Assembly: GCA_905235855.1 (NCBI GenBank)
Contig: CAJONE010000001.1
Coordinates: forward strand, 62,001 to 126,000
Source of the DNA: an uncultured Bacteroidales bacterium
Lineage (GTDB): Bacteria; Bacteroidota; Bacteroidia; Bacteroidales; P3
Direction: 5' to 3'
DNA length: 64,000 nt
The position numbers and the translations under genes were made by a program. Below the pieces are notes generated by a model. That model saw nothing but the letters and a program-made list of their open reading frames with translations. It had not been told where the DNA came from and searched no databases. Of the stretch, positions 1 to 8,197 are shown piece by piece; the first letter of the stretch is position 1, and the number at the start of each line of letters is the position of its first letter.

Positions 1-708
1 TATTTCTTCTCCTCCTTTGACCGTATGTGACGAGGAGTCGGTCCCAAGTGTAAGTTCACCACAAGTGTCGTCAGGCAAAAGACTAATTTTTACCTTGTCG
101 GACAACACTATTGGTCGCAACGTGAGCGTGTGGGCGCCTATTGGAGTGATTACAAGAGAACCTGAATCAGGGGTGAGAATTGGCCCTCCACAACTGAGGG
201 AATAGGCTGTGGAGCCAGTAGGTGTAGCCACTATAAGACCATCTCCGATGTAGTTGGCAAGGTATTGTCCGTCAACATACACACGTACGCGCATAAGCGC
301 ATTTTCAAGCGGACGATGAAGGTATATTTCATTGAGTACAAACTCGGGGACATTGCCAGTACCGCTTGATGTTTCAACTCGAAGAAGTGTACGTGTTTCA
401 ACATTGTAGTCACCGTTTTTCAAACAGTCGGCAAGTTGTTCCACATCTTCACGATCGGCAGAAGTGAGGAAACCCAAGTGGCCGAAATTCACTCCCAACA
501 CGGGAATAGTACTATTGCCGAGCAAGTGAACCGAGGAGAGCAACGTCCCATCTCCTCCAATCGAAATAAGCGCGTCATACTGCTCACCAAACACACATGG
601 TTCACTGCCACTTATCACCTGCGTCTCGATACCACGATTTTGGAGCCTTCCAGCGAGAAAGGCAGAGGCCTCGGGATTAGGTTTACGAGTGTAAAGGGCT
701 ATCTTCAT
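1..708 (-). CDS. nadK: NAD kinase, C-terminus cut by window edge
   Basis: Cytoplasmic ATP-dependent phosphorylation of NAD to NADP. The 236 visible residues begin MKIALYTRKP and read open to base 1, so roughly the last 50 residues of a family of about 290 lie outside the window. The diagnostic ATP/NAD-kinase motif ISIGGDGTLL is near residue 50, followed by GVNFGHLGFL near residue 75 and the GDGLIVATPTGSTAYSLSCGGP block near residue 155, all seen in translation of the minus strand. The ATG at 706-708 lies 25 bases after the stop of the upstream T9SS gene, so the two may be cotranscribed. Nothing looks abnormal in the visible part. Confidence 0.93.
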   Translation of the reverse strand, partial: MKIALYTRKPNPEASAFLAGRLQNRGIETQVISGSEPCVFGEQYDALISIGGDGTLLSSVHLLGNSTIPVLGVNFGHLGFLTSADREDVEQLADCLKNGDYNVETRTLLRVETSSGTGNVPEFVLNEIYLHRPLENALMRVRVYVDGQYLANYIGDGLIVATPTGSTAYSLSCGGPILTPDSGSLVITPIGAHTLTLRPIVLSDKVKISLLPDDTCGELTLGTDSSSHTVKGGEEI

Positions 709-733
709 GGGATTTATGTTTACTTGTTAGTGT

Positions 734-1879
734 TTACTTTAAAAGCAGCAACTGTCCTTTCTTCACATACTGCTCGCCGTCGATTGAATAAAAAATGAGG
801 TAGACATAGGCACCACCCTGCAACTCGATCGAATTACGGCGTCCCACAAATGCCTCGGACGGATTCTCGCTGCGAAAAACCCGTCGTCCGGTTCGGCAGT
901 AAATATCAAGACGGTAACCTGTTACACCTTGAGGCAAAACACCAGACGGGCATGGTTGGAATTTATCATTAGGGGGCTGGTTGAAAATGATTGCATTGGG
1001 CAGGGCAAACAGCGAACCAACCCCTTCATCGGAGCGTGGGTGTCCGCCAGAACAAACAGAATTGGACGTATCGGCAACAGAGACGGCCACGGGATTAGAC
1101 CATGCACACAAGGTATCGTAGAGACTGGAAACAGAAAGCCGAAAGAAACATGAATCGACAACACCTTCGGGCATAGGAAAACAAAAGCTACATAGCACGG
1201 TTGTATCGACCAAACGCCATACATAAGGCTTGGTCAAAGAGTAAAATAGCTTATATGTGGAGATGCCACCAGGCATGCTAAGATATGGATTCCAAGAGGC
1301 AGTTACAGTACCGCCGCAAGAATCGGCCCGAACCTCCAACAAAATATTGTTGCACGATGGTGACATAGCACTGGGGTTGCCGCAACTGTCAATGGCAAAA
1401 ACACGAAAAGTGTGCGGTATAGTATCGTATTTTATAGCATAACGTGTGTCGTAAACCGTGTCTGGCAATACGCAAGGAGAACCAGTGCACACAATATACG
1501 CCTCAACATCCTTGGATTCAGACGGATACCAAATCACCATAATGCTATCTGCCAACGAATCGACGGTTACAATGCGAATGTCTGTCGGTTTCGGCGGCAT
1601 AGCGTCTGAAAACCATACGGCTGTCTCCATACTTTGTGTGCTGCCATAATTTAGCTTGTAACGAATTGTGTCGCCACAAACCGAAAAGGGGATTGTGTCG
1701 CGGTAACCACAACCTGTAAGAACGCCCAGACTACAATAGGCGGGCTGATTCGGCATCTGACGCCACAACTCTGTTTCACCGTCTATACCTGTCCATCGCA
1801 AATCCACATAGACACCAGCATGCACCTGAGCATTGAAACTCTGTGCGAATAACGACGAGCTCGTAAAAATAAACATCAC
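734..1879 (-). CDS. Secreted T9SS type B cargo protein with FN3-like domains; signal peptide split by frameshift
   Basis: The 381-residue frame has fibronectin-III-like beta-sandwich segments around residues 90-180 and 185-270. It ends in a recognisable gliding-motility type B C-terminal domain: PNAIIFNQPPNDKF near residue 292, a Y/IYCRTGRRVF block, GGAYVYLIFYSIDG and a final KKGQLLLLK. Such domains direct export by the type IX system. The frame opens at GTG (1879) with only a stub of a signal peptide (MMFIFTSSSLFAQ). The same frame upstream, before that codon, encodes KLTDIIRVYLFIV, which would complete a good signal peptide but has no ATG. An ATG at 1923-1925 reaches it only if the A7 run at 1913-1919 were six bases long. 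The gene is therefore slippage-controlled, newly frameshifted or affected by an assembly error. Function beyond export is unknown. Confidence 0.75.
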   Translation of the reverse strand: MMFIFTSSSLFAQSFNAQVHAGVYVDLRWTGIDGETELWRQMPNQPAYCSLGVLTGCGYRDTIPFSVCGDTIRYKLNYGSTQSMETAVWFSDAMPPKPTDIRIVTVDSLADSIMVIWYPSESKDVEAYIVCTGSPCVLPDTVYDTRYAIKYDTIPHTFRVFAIDSCGNPSAMSPSCNNILLEVRADSCGGTVTASWNPYLSMPGGISTYKLFYSLTKPYVWRLVDTTVLCSFCFPMPEGVVDSCFFRLSVSSLYDTLCAWSNPVAVSVADTSNSVCSGGHPRSDEGVGSLFALPNAIIFNQPPNDKFQPCPSGVLPQGVTGYRLDIYCRTGRRVFRSENPSEAFVGRRNSIELQGGAYVYLIFYSIDGEQYVKKGQLLLLK

Positions 1880-1912
1880 TATGAACAGGTAAACTCTAAT
1901 AATATCTGTCAG

Positions 1913-1925
1913 TTTTTTTCTCCAT
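1913..1925 (-). other. ATG plus A7 tract: putative slippage site at the start of the T9SS gene
   Basis: On the minus strand ATG GAG is followed by seven A residues (plus-strand T at 1913-1919) and then CTG ACA. Read as written, the ATG frame ends after nine codons (M-E-K-K-T-D-R-Y-Y). With one A fewer it reads MEKKLTDIIRVYLFIV and enters the frame of the 734-1879 gene, giving a canonical signal peptide ending LFAQ. The reconstruction is direct from the sequence. Whether it reflects slippage, phase variation or an error cannot be decided here. Confidence 0.6.
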
Positions 1926-2023
1926 AAAGTGGCTTACATTAATACGACTGTACACCGATGGTTTTTAGGCATTCAACATACTATCAATTACTTATCTTAT
2001 TATCACGACAAATTATCAGACAC

Positions 2024-3841
2024 TTAGGCATTAAGTAAACGATAGTAGAAGCCTCTATTTTCAATTAGTTGATTATGTGTACCTTTTTCTACAATTCGAC
2101 CCTTATCGAGGACAATTATCTGATCGGCATTACGGATTGTGGACAAACGGTGTGCAATGACAACCGACGTACGACACTTCATTACCTTATCAATACTGTT
2201 TTGTACCATACGCTCGGATTTTGCATCCAGAGAACTTGTGGCCTCATCGAAAATAAGGATGTCCGGATTGCGCAGAAGCGCACGGGCTATACACAATCGC
2301 TGCCTCTGTCCGCCACTGAGCATAGCTCCATCTTCGCCAACGAAAGTATCATAACCATGGGGCAAGGCAACAATAAATTCGTGGGCATCAGCAATGCGAG
2401 CGGCCTCGATTATCTGCTGCCGAGTTGCATTTGGTGAACCATAGGCTATGTTATTGGCCACACTGTCGTTAAACAGTTGAGGCTCCTGTGCCACAAGTCC
2501 TATTCTGGAGCGCCACGATGCAAGAGAGAAATCATTTATACTACAACCGTCAACCGTAATACTTCCTTCCGTAGGATTGCGGAATCGGAGTAACAGACTG
2601 GCTATACTCGACTTCCCACTGCCCGATGCGCCAACTAATGCTGTCGATTTTCCTTCCAGAATATCGAACGTGACATTTGCAAGAGCAGGCGTGTTTTCTT
2701 TCAAACCTGTTTCCCGCTCGTAAAACAACGTTACATCCGACAGCTTGACCGTTCCTATTTTATTGATAGAGGGCTTTGATTCTAAACTATTTTCAATGTC
2801 ATTTACCGCAAGGAAGCCTCTGATTCTTGCCTCGCATCCCTTTCCGCGTTTTAATTGCGATACAGCCGTGGAAATGTTTTTAGCTGGTGGCAACATAAGC
2901 ACAAAGAGCATAAGATATGATACAAAGAGTTCGGCGGTAAGAACCGTATCATGTCGCAAAATGAGATACGAGCCCCAAAAAAGAACGGCTATGACAACAA
3001 CATTACCAAGAAATTCACTAACGGGCGAAGCAGCATTTATACGACGGTGCATGGCAGTTCTGTGACGGCAATATCTGGCGTTAAGTCTTATGAACCGTTC
3101 GTTTGAAAAGTCAATTGCATTGAAAGCCTTAATGAGACGCAGGCCACGTATTGTTTCCTCTGTTTGAGAGAGTAAAGCCGCCACTTGTTCCTGAACCACT
3201 TGTGAGGTGCGCTTAAGTCGACGTGAAAGCCGCGAAATGACAAGTGCAATAAACGGTATAGCGAGAATTACAGCGACCGTAAGCCTCGCATCGATATAAA
3301 AAAGCATCAGGAGATACAACACAAGCGTAATCAAGGATGACACCAATATATGGAGCGAGCCCAAGACATTCTCGTCATATTCAGCCATATCGTTGCCTAA
3401 CCGAGAAAGCACATCACCTTCACGGTGGCTGGCATAATAATTCACCGTTAAATGCAATGCTTTCGAAAACATAGCATTGCGAATGTCATAGAGAACATTG
3501 TTACGTATAATGCCCGATATAACAGCCGACATATATCCAAACAGATTCTTGAAAAAGAACAAAAGAATCAACAATGCAGAAAAATACCATAGAGCCTGAG
3601 ATTGGCCATGGCTTATCATCCACACATAGAAAGATTCAAGACATTTGCTAACAAGATTTCCACCCTGAACGTTACCCACTGATTCCGAGCCAAAAAGCAA
3701 GCGTAGGAAGTCGGCTACGCTCAAGGCTGTTGACATCATGAAGAGCACGCCCAACACTGCACATAAACCATATAAAAGCATATAGTGTATGTATGGCTTC
3801 AGAAAGTGGAACGTCAGGGATCTCTCACTGCTATTCAGCAT
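2024..3841 (-). CDS. ABC exporter, fused membrane and ATPase domains (MsbA-like)
   Basis: Half-transporter of 605 residues that would work as a homodimer in the inner membrane. Six transmembrane helices occupy about residues 15-330. The nucleotide-binding domain follows, with Walker A GASGSGKSS near 397, Q-loop AQEPQLF, signature LSGGQRQRL near 500, Walker B ILIFDEATSSLD near 525 and the H-loop IAHRLSTI near 557. The architecture and the Bacteroidetes context fit the lipid A flippase MsbA or a related lipid/peptide exporter. Substrate cannot be assigned from sequence alone. The start MLNSSERS is the first ATG. Its gene is separated from purB upstream by 81 bases and from the T9SS gene downstream by about 100 bases. 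Confidence 0.88.
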   Translation of the reverse strand: MLNSSERSLTFHFLKPYIHYMLLYGLCAVLGVLFMMSTALSVADFLRLLFGSESVGNVQGGNLVSKCLESFYVWMISHGQSQALWYFSALLILLFFFKNLFGYMSAVISGIIRNNVLYDIRNAMFSKALHLTVNYYASHREGDVLSRLGNDMAEYDENVLGSLHILVSSLITLVLYLLMLFYIDARLTVAVILAIPFIALVISRLSRRLKRTSQVVQEQVAALLSQTEETIRGLRLIKAFNAIDFSNERFIRLNARYCRHRTAMHRRINAASPVSEFLGNVVVIAVLFWGSYLILRHDTVLTAELFVSYLMLFVLMLPPAKNISTAVSQLKRGKGCEARIRGFLAVNDIENSLESKPSINKIGTVKLSDVTLFYERETGLKENTPALANVTFDILEGKSTALVGASGSGKSSIASLLLRFRNPTEGSITVDGCSINDFSLASWRSRIGLVAQEPQLFNDSVANNIAYGSPNATRQQIIEAARIADAHEFIVALPHGYDTFVGEDGAMLSGGQRQRLCIARALLRNPDILIFDEATSSLDAKSERMVQNSIDKVMKCRTSVVIAHRLSTIRNADQIIVLDKGRIVEKGTHNQLIENRGFYYRLLNA

Positions 3842-3922
3842 ACCTTGCGGTTACTTTATTGATTTCTTTTCTGTTGCGATATTGGCTCGCCACCGAAGAA
3901 TACAATGTCAGCAAACTTTCTT

Positions 3923-5284
3923 TCATAGCTGAGTCTCAACTATTTCATTTGTCCACTCACAAGCATAGCCCGTATAGTTGTGTGGCGTAACAGCGCGAAT
4001 ACGCTGTTTGACAACCTCTTCCACATCCAAACTTTCAACAAAGGTTTCTATAGTACATTCCGTAACATGGTCGTTTGTGCGTGTCAGCTGTTTGAGTGCT
4101 TCATACGGATTAGGATATCCAACACTGCGAAGTATGGTCTGTATAGCCTCGGCAACCACAGCCCAGTTTCGCTCTAAGTCAGCCTTTATCGATTCCTCGT
4201 GAAGGAGAAGTTTATTGACTCCTTTCTCGATAGATGCCAACGCAATCAATACGTGTGAGATAGGTACCCCAATATTGCGGCTTACCGTGGAGTCTGTCAA
4301 ATCGCGCTGCAAACGGGATATGGGCAGTTTGTGGCTAAGGTGTTCGAAAATGGCGTTTGCAAGTCCAAGATTGCCTTCGGCATTCTCGAAGTCTATGGGG
4401 TTCACCTTGTGTGGCATAGCCGAGGATCCTACCTCACCCGCTTTTATTTTCTGTTTGAAATATTCCATGGAAACATACGTCCATATATCACGGCAAAAAT
4501 CTATAAGTATCACATTCAAACGTTTGCAGCAGTCGAAATAGGCCGCCATATAGTCATAGTTTTCTATCTGGGTGGTCAGCTGCTGACGTTCCAACCCAAG
4601 ATGCTTACTTACAAATTCGTTGCCGAAGGCCACCCAGTCAATATCAGGATATGCCACCCGATGGGCATTGAAATTGCCAGTGGCGCCACCAAATTTGGCA
4701 GAAAAAGGTATGGCATTGAGTTGTTTCAACTGATTGCGAAGACGGTAGACAAATACAGCCATTTCCTTACCCAAGCCAGTCGGGGATGCTGGTTGTCCAT
4801 GAGTGTGTGCAAGCATCGGTATTTTTTCCCACTCACGAGCCTTGCTTTCAACAAGTTCGACTATTTTCGCGTAATACGGCAGCAGAACGTTTTCATGGCA
4901 CTCGCGGATAGAAAGCGGAACTGCGGTGTTGTTAATATCCTGCGACGTGAGCCCAAAGTGGATGAATTCCTTGAAATCAGAGAGCTGCAAGCTGTCGAAG
5001 CGTCTTTTTATGAAATACTCCACAGCTTTGACATCATGATTGGTTGTTTTTTCTATCTCCTTTATTTCTAATGCATCATCGTCGGAAAACTTGCGATAGA
5101 TGTCACGCAGCTGTTCAACTTTATCGGTTTGCTTGTGCAGCTGATGCATCAATGCTATAAAATATTCGATCTCAATCCTCACTCTGTATCTGATGAGGGC
5201 CTTTTCGGAAAAATAAGAGGCAAGGGCCTTAACCTTTTCTCTGTAACGTCCGTCGATTGGTGAAATGGCTTCAAGTGTTGTCAT
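3923..5284 (-). CDS. purB: Adenylosuccinate lyase
   Basis: Splits SAICAR to AICAR and adenylosuccinate to AMP, releasing fumarate, in purine biosynthesis (cytoplasmic tetramer). The 453 residues show the fumarase/aspartase superfamily signature SSAMPHKVNPIDFENAEGN near residue 290, the TSQD segment near 113 and THGQPA near 160 with the catalytic His. It is the E. coli-type PurB in length and N-terminus (MTTLEAISPIDGRYREK). It starts 27 bases after the stop of murA, so murA-purB is probably one operon, running from the DUF4290 gene. Confidence 0.97.
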   Translation of the reverse strand: MTTLEAISPIDGRYREKVKALASYFSEKALIRYRVRIEIEYFIALMHQLHKQTDKVEQLRDIYRKFSDDDALEIKEIEKTTNHDVKAVEYFIKRRFDSLQLSDFKEFIHFGLTSQDINNTAVPLSIRECHENVLLPYYAKIVELVESKAREWEKIPMLAHTHGQPASPTGLGKEMAVFVYRLRNQLKQLNAIPFSAKFGGATGNFNAHRVAYPDIDWVAFGNEFVSKHLGLERQQLTTQIENYDYMAAYFDCCKRLNVILIDFCRDIWTYVSMEYFKQKIKAGEVGSSAMPHKVNPIDFENAEGNLGLANAIFEHLSHKLPISRLQRDLTDSTVSRNIGVPISHVLIALASIEKGVNKLLLHEESIKADLERNWAVVAEAIQTILRSVGYPNPYEALKQLTRTNDHVTECTIETFVESLDVEEVVKQRIRAVTPHNYTGYACEWTNEIVETQL

Positions 5285-5311
5285 ATAGTTTATGATATTT
5301 ATGTTTCATTA

Positions 5312-6694
5312 TTATTCCAACCTCGTTATCTTTGCTCCCAAACGACGCAATCGCTCATCTATGTGCTGGTAGCCGCGGTCGATCTGTTCAATATTATCAA
5401 TGCGGCTCACCCCTTCGGCACTCAATGCGGCGATCAAAAGAGCCACTCCGGCACGAATATCGGGAGATGTCATACGCACTCCGCGAAGACGGTGTGCGTG
5501 GTCAAGGCCTATGACAGTAGCACGGTGGGGATCACAAAGTATAATCTGCGCACCCATATCTATCAGTTTGTCCACAAAAAAAAGTCTGCTTTCAAACATT
5601 TTTTGATGGATAAGAACACTTCCCCTGCATTGAGTGGCCACAACGAGAGCTATGCTGACAAGGTCGGGTGTGAACCCTGGCCATGGAGCATCCGCAACGG
5701 TCATTATAGAACCGTCCATAAAGCGTTCTATCTCGTAAGAATCACGATGAGGTATATAGAGATTATCGCCCTGCTGCCAAATCTCTATACCTAATCGGCG
5801 AAACACCTGCGGAATCAGACCAAGATGTTTAACCTGCGCATTTTTTATGGTTAGGTCACTCTGTGTCATGGCAGCCATGCCTATAAAGCTACCTACTTCA
5901 ATCATATCAGGAAGCAGTCGATGAGTGCATCCATGCAGTTCTTTTACGCCGGTTATTTTCAATAGGTTGGAGCCAACCCCATTGATTTGTGCACCCATTC
6001 TGTTAAGCATGTCACAGAGCTGATAAACATAGGGCTCACATGCCGCATTCATTATAGTAGTCTGGCCCTCTGCCATAACTGCGGCCATAATGATATTAGC
6101 TGTTCCGGTCACACTAGCTTCATCAAGAAGCATATACCGTCCCTTAAGACCTTCATGAGCTTCTACTACGAAACCCATCGAGCTGGTTCTGATGGTGTTG
6201 CCCGTGGATTTTTTTAGACCATACTCTTTATATTCTACAGTGGCACCCAGCATTTCCATTCCCAAAAAATGGGTGTCAAGTCGGCGACGACCAATTTTGT
6301 CGCCACCTGGCTGCGGCACCACTGCCCTGCCAAACCGTGCAAGCATAGGGCCGACGAGCATAATGCTACCACGTAAGGCTGAGGCTTTTTCGGCAAACTC
6401 ACGGCTTTCAAGCGCAGAAATGTTTACATCTTTCGCACAAAAGGAGAAACGACGGCATCGGTCAACATCCTCACTTCCATCATTTTTAGGATTTAGTTCG
6501 ACAACATTGACCCCAATAAGAGAAAGTAGTTCCATTAAACGGTTCACGTCCCTAATATCGGGAATATTGTCGATAATCACCTCTTCGCTGGTCAAGAGCA
6601 CAGCACAAATCACTTGCAAAGCTTCGTTTTTTGCTCCCTGCGGTTCAATATCACCTTTCAGGCGGTGACCACCTACAATTTCAAAACTACTCAT
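5312..6694 (-). CDS. murA: UDP-N-acetylglucosamine 1-carboxyvinyltransferase with Asp active-site variant
   Basis: First committed step of peptidoglycan synthesis: enolpyruvyl transfer from PEP to UDP-GlcNAc in the cytoplasm. The 460-residue product has the EPSP-synthase fold, with the N-terminal GAKNEAL segment near residue 20 and LRGSIMLVGPMLARFG near 108. In the active-site loop PQPGGDKIG the residue at 132 is Asp, where E. coli MurA has the fosfomycin-alkylated Cys115. Asp at this place is known to confer intrinsic fosfomycin resistance in Mycobacterium, Chlamydia and Borrelia enzymes. An insertion of about 20 residues follows residue 68 (ELNPKNDG onward). The start overlaps the end of the DUF4290 gene by eight bases, indicating cotranscription. 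Confidence 0.97.
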   Translation of the reverse strand: MSSFEIVGGHRLKGDIEPQGAKNEALQVICAVLLTSEEVIIDNIPDIRDVNRLMELLSLIGVNVVELNPKNDGSEDVDRCRRFSFCAKDVNISALESREFAEKASALRGSIMLVGPMLARFGRAVVPQPGGDKIGRRRLDTHFLGMEMLGATVEYKEYGLKKSTGNTIRTSSMGFVVEAHEGLKGRYMLLDEASVTGTANIIMAAVMAEGQTTIMNAACEPYVYQLCDMLNRMGAQINGVGSNLLKITGVKELHGCTHRLLPDMIEVGSFIGMAAMTQSDLTIKNAQVKHLGLIPQVFRRLGIEIWQQGDNLYIPHRDSYEIERFMDGSIMTVADAPWPGFTPDLVSIALVVATQCRGSVLIHQKMFESRLFFVDKLIDMGAQIILCDPHRATVIGLDHAHRLRGVRMTSPDIRAGVALLIAALSAEGVSRIDNIEQIDRGYQHIDERLRRLGAKITRLE

Positions 6695-7313
6695 TGCTAT
6701 CGTTTACATCAACTTTTATTTCAGCTTTTTCTGAAGAACTTTCGGACAGTTCGCCAACGGATCTCACATTGGGGCGGCTGTGTCTATAGTCAAGCACTCC
6801 ATCGCTCATCTCATATAAATGGTCATATACCATATCAGACTCTATTGACGAATTGTTCCAATTAGAGAAACTATTCTTCATCGCCCCTATTAATTGGCTG
6901 GCCAACTCATCACGTTCAGGCGATTCAGGCATACTTTTTGCACGGTCTACCATTTTTTCAATTATACGCCCATAATGTCTGTATTTCAATCTTTTGGTTT
7001 TATATTCCATCTGACGTGGTCTCATTTCCATGGTCTCTTCTGGTTTGATTTCGGGCCTGCGGCCAGCCCAGACTGGCCAGTCAACATCAAGTTGCCAATT
7101 GGACAATACCATCATGTGATCCCACATGCGACGCTTCCACCCTGCATTTTCACGACTTCGTGGCAGCACACGCGACATAATTTCGACTATTGATTGCGCT
7201 GCTTGATTGCGTTGCTCACGGTCCTCTATTGTTTGGGCGTATTGGATCAGTCCTTCGACAGAGCGTCCATAGTCCATAAATTTAAGTTTCTTACGTTGTG
7301 TATTGTATCGCAT
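6687..7313 (-). CDS. DUF4290 family conserved protein
   Basis: A 208-residue soluble, charged protein with no signal peptide. The opening MRYNTQRKKLKFMDYGRSVE and the internal second copy-like segment MEYKTKRLKYRHYGRIIEKMV near residue 105 match the Bacteroidetes-restricted family DUF4290. I chose the ATG at 7311-7313 because the conserved N-terminus begins there; an upstream in-frame Met at 7352 would add an atypical 13-residue leader. Biochemical function is not known. Its consistent position directly before murA, with an eight-base overlap, suggests a role linked to envelope growth, but that is inference. The C-terminal 25 residues are Ser/Glu-rich and probably disordered. Confidence 0.85.
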   Translation of the reverse strand: MRYNTQRKKLKFMDYGRSVEGLIQYAQTIEDREQRNQAAQSIVEIMSRVLPRSRENAGWKRRMWDHMMVLSNWQLDVDWPVWAGRRPEIKPEETMEMRPRQMEYKTKRLKYRHYGRIIEKMVDRAKSMPESPERDELASQLIGAMKNSFSNWNNSSIESDMVYDHLYEMSDGVLDYRHSRPNVRSVGELSESSSEKAEIKVDVNDSNE

Positions 7314-7388
7314 CTGTTTTATTATTTTGTCTTTGCCTAAGTATTGCCTCAATGGAATTCATGCAGACATTCAACCGTTCGATATTTT

Positions 7389-8072
7389 TCAATAGAATGC
7401 AAAACCTCTGCCCAATCCAAAACCGAATCCCCCCCCAATTCCCATATCTTCGCCGTATGAGAAAAAACCATCCATACATGGATCATAAAACCAAGGGGCC
7501 ATCAGGCCTGACGGATCGTTGATATAGGAGATATGAAACCCAAGCAGGCTGCCGCGTCGCGTACGGTAACGCATATCAGCCGTGAATGCTGTGGCTCTTA
7601 CATAGCCCCCCCTACCACCATAAACTGGCAAAAAGTCTGTTTCTCCACCAATATACAAAAATGACGCAGCCAGCCAAAGCCGTTCATTTACCTGATATTC
7701 ACCCGCTACGTATGCTTCTGCCAGTTTGGCGCCTCCTCTCCGTGGTGCGAGACTTGAATTGTCGGGCCGAAGGCTATAATGGCAAGAAAGCCCAAAACCA
7801 TTGATTAGCCGCGCACCCGCACTTAAAGTGAAATGATCGTTAAAATGATATCTTATCTCAGGTGCTACACCCGTGTAGGCATATCTATGTCCAAACCACG
7901 ATCCGACACCGCCTTCAAGGGTTATTCGTCCTTCGAATTTTTTTTCGATTGAATCTTGACGATAATCTCGTGCTGGACATGACATCACCTCCTGAGCCAA
8001 TGAATAATACGCTGTTAGCAGACAGCAGGTGGCTGTCAGCAGGCAGCGGATAACGATTCGACTATTCAGCAT
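7389..8072 (-). CDS. Probable outer-membrane beta-barrel protein with G8 tract near its 3' end
   Basis: The 227 residues start with a signal peptide (MLNSRIVIRCLLTATCCLLT, cleavage after SLAQ near residue 27). An alternating amphipathic pattern rich in Gly and aromatics follows (EGGVGSWFGH, RYHFNDHFTLSAGARL, GEYQVNERLWLAASFLY). The last residues, GRGFAFY, end in an aromatic, as outer-membrane barrel beta-signals do. About eight to ten strands are possible. No specific family is recognised. A run of eight G at 7429-7436 lies 15 codons before the stop, so a one-base change would replace the terminal strand by an unrelated extension. The signal-peptide core is built from a duplicated 16-base unit (8011-8047). 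Confidence 0.7.
   Translation of the reverse strand: MLNSRIVIRCLLTATCCLLTAYYSLAQEVMSCPARDYRQDSIEKKFEGRITLEGGVGSWFGHRYAYTGVAPEIRYHFNDHFTLSAGARLINGFGLSCHYSLRPDNSSLAPRRGGAKLAEAYVAGEYQVNERLWLAASFLYIGGETDFLPVYGGRGGYVRATAFTADMRYRTRRGSLLGFHISYINDPSGLMAPWFYDPCMDGFFSYGEDMGIGGGFGFGLGRGFAFY
7429..7436 (-). repeat. G8 homopolymer within outer-membrane protein gene
   Basis: Eight consecutive C on the plus strand (G on the coding strand) fall in the codons for Ile-Gly-Gly-Gly-Phe near the C-terminus of the barrel protein. Tracts of this length in surface-protein genes are classical slipped-strand sites. As written the gene is in frame and ends on an aromatic residue. Confidence 0.6.
8011..8047. repeat. 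Imperfect 16-bp direct repeat in the signal-peptide coding region
   Basis: GCTGTTAGCAGACAGC (8011-8026) and GCTGTCAGCAGGCAGC (8032-8047) match at 14 of 16 positions and together encode the duplicated CLLTA core of the signal peptide of the 7389-8072 gene. Confidence 0.6.
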
Positions 8073-8197
8073 TTTAGGAATTGGGAATTGTTAGCGGTTG
8101 TCAGGCACACCGCCTGCAATCCAACTGTTGATAGAATAACGGATAAAATATGGACATATTGCATATAACTGTTTGCCTGCGGTAAGGCTGTCGTCAA

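Noticed and set aside
4331-5071. 246-codon open frame on the plus strand within purB
   Set aside because: It lies entirely opposite a certain gene and its translation has no recognisable protein features.
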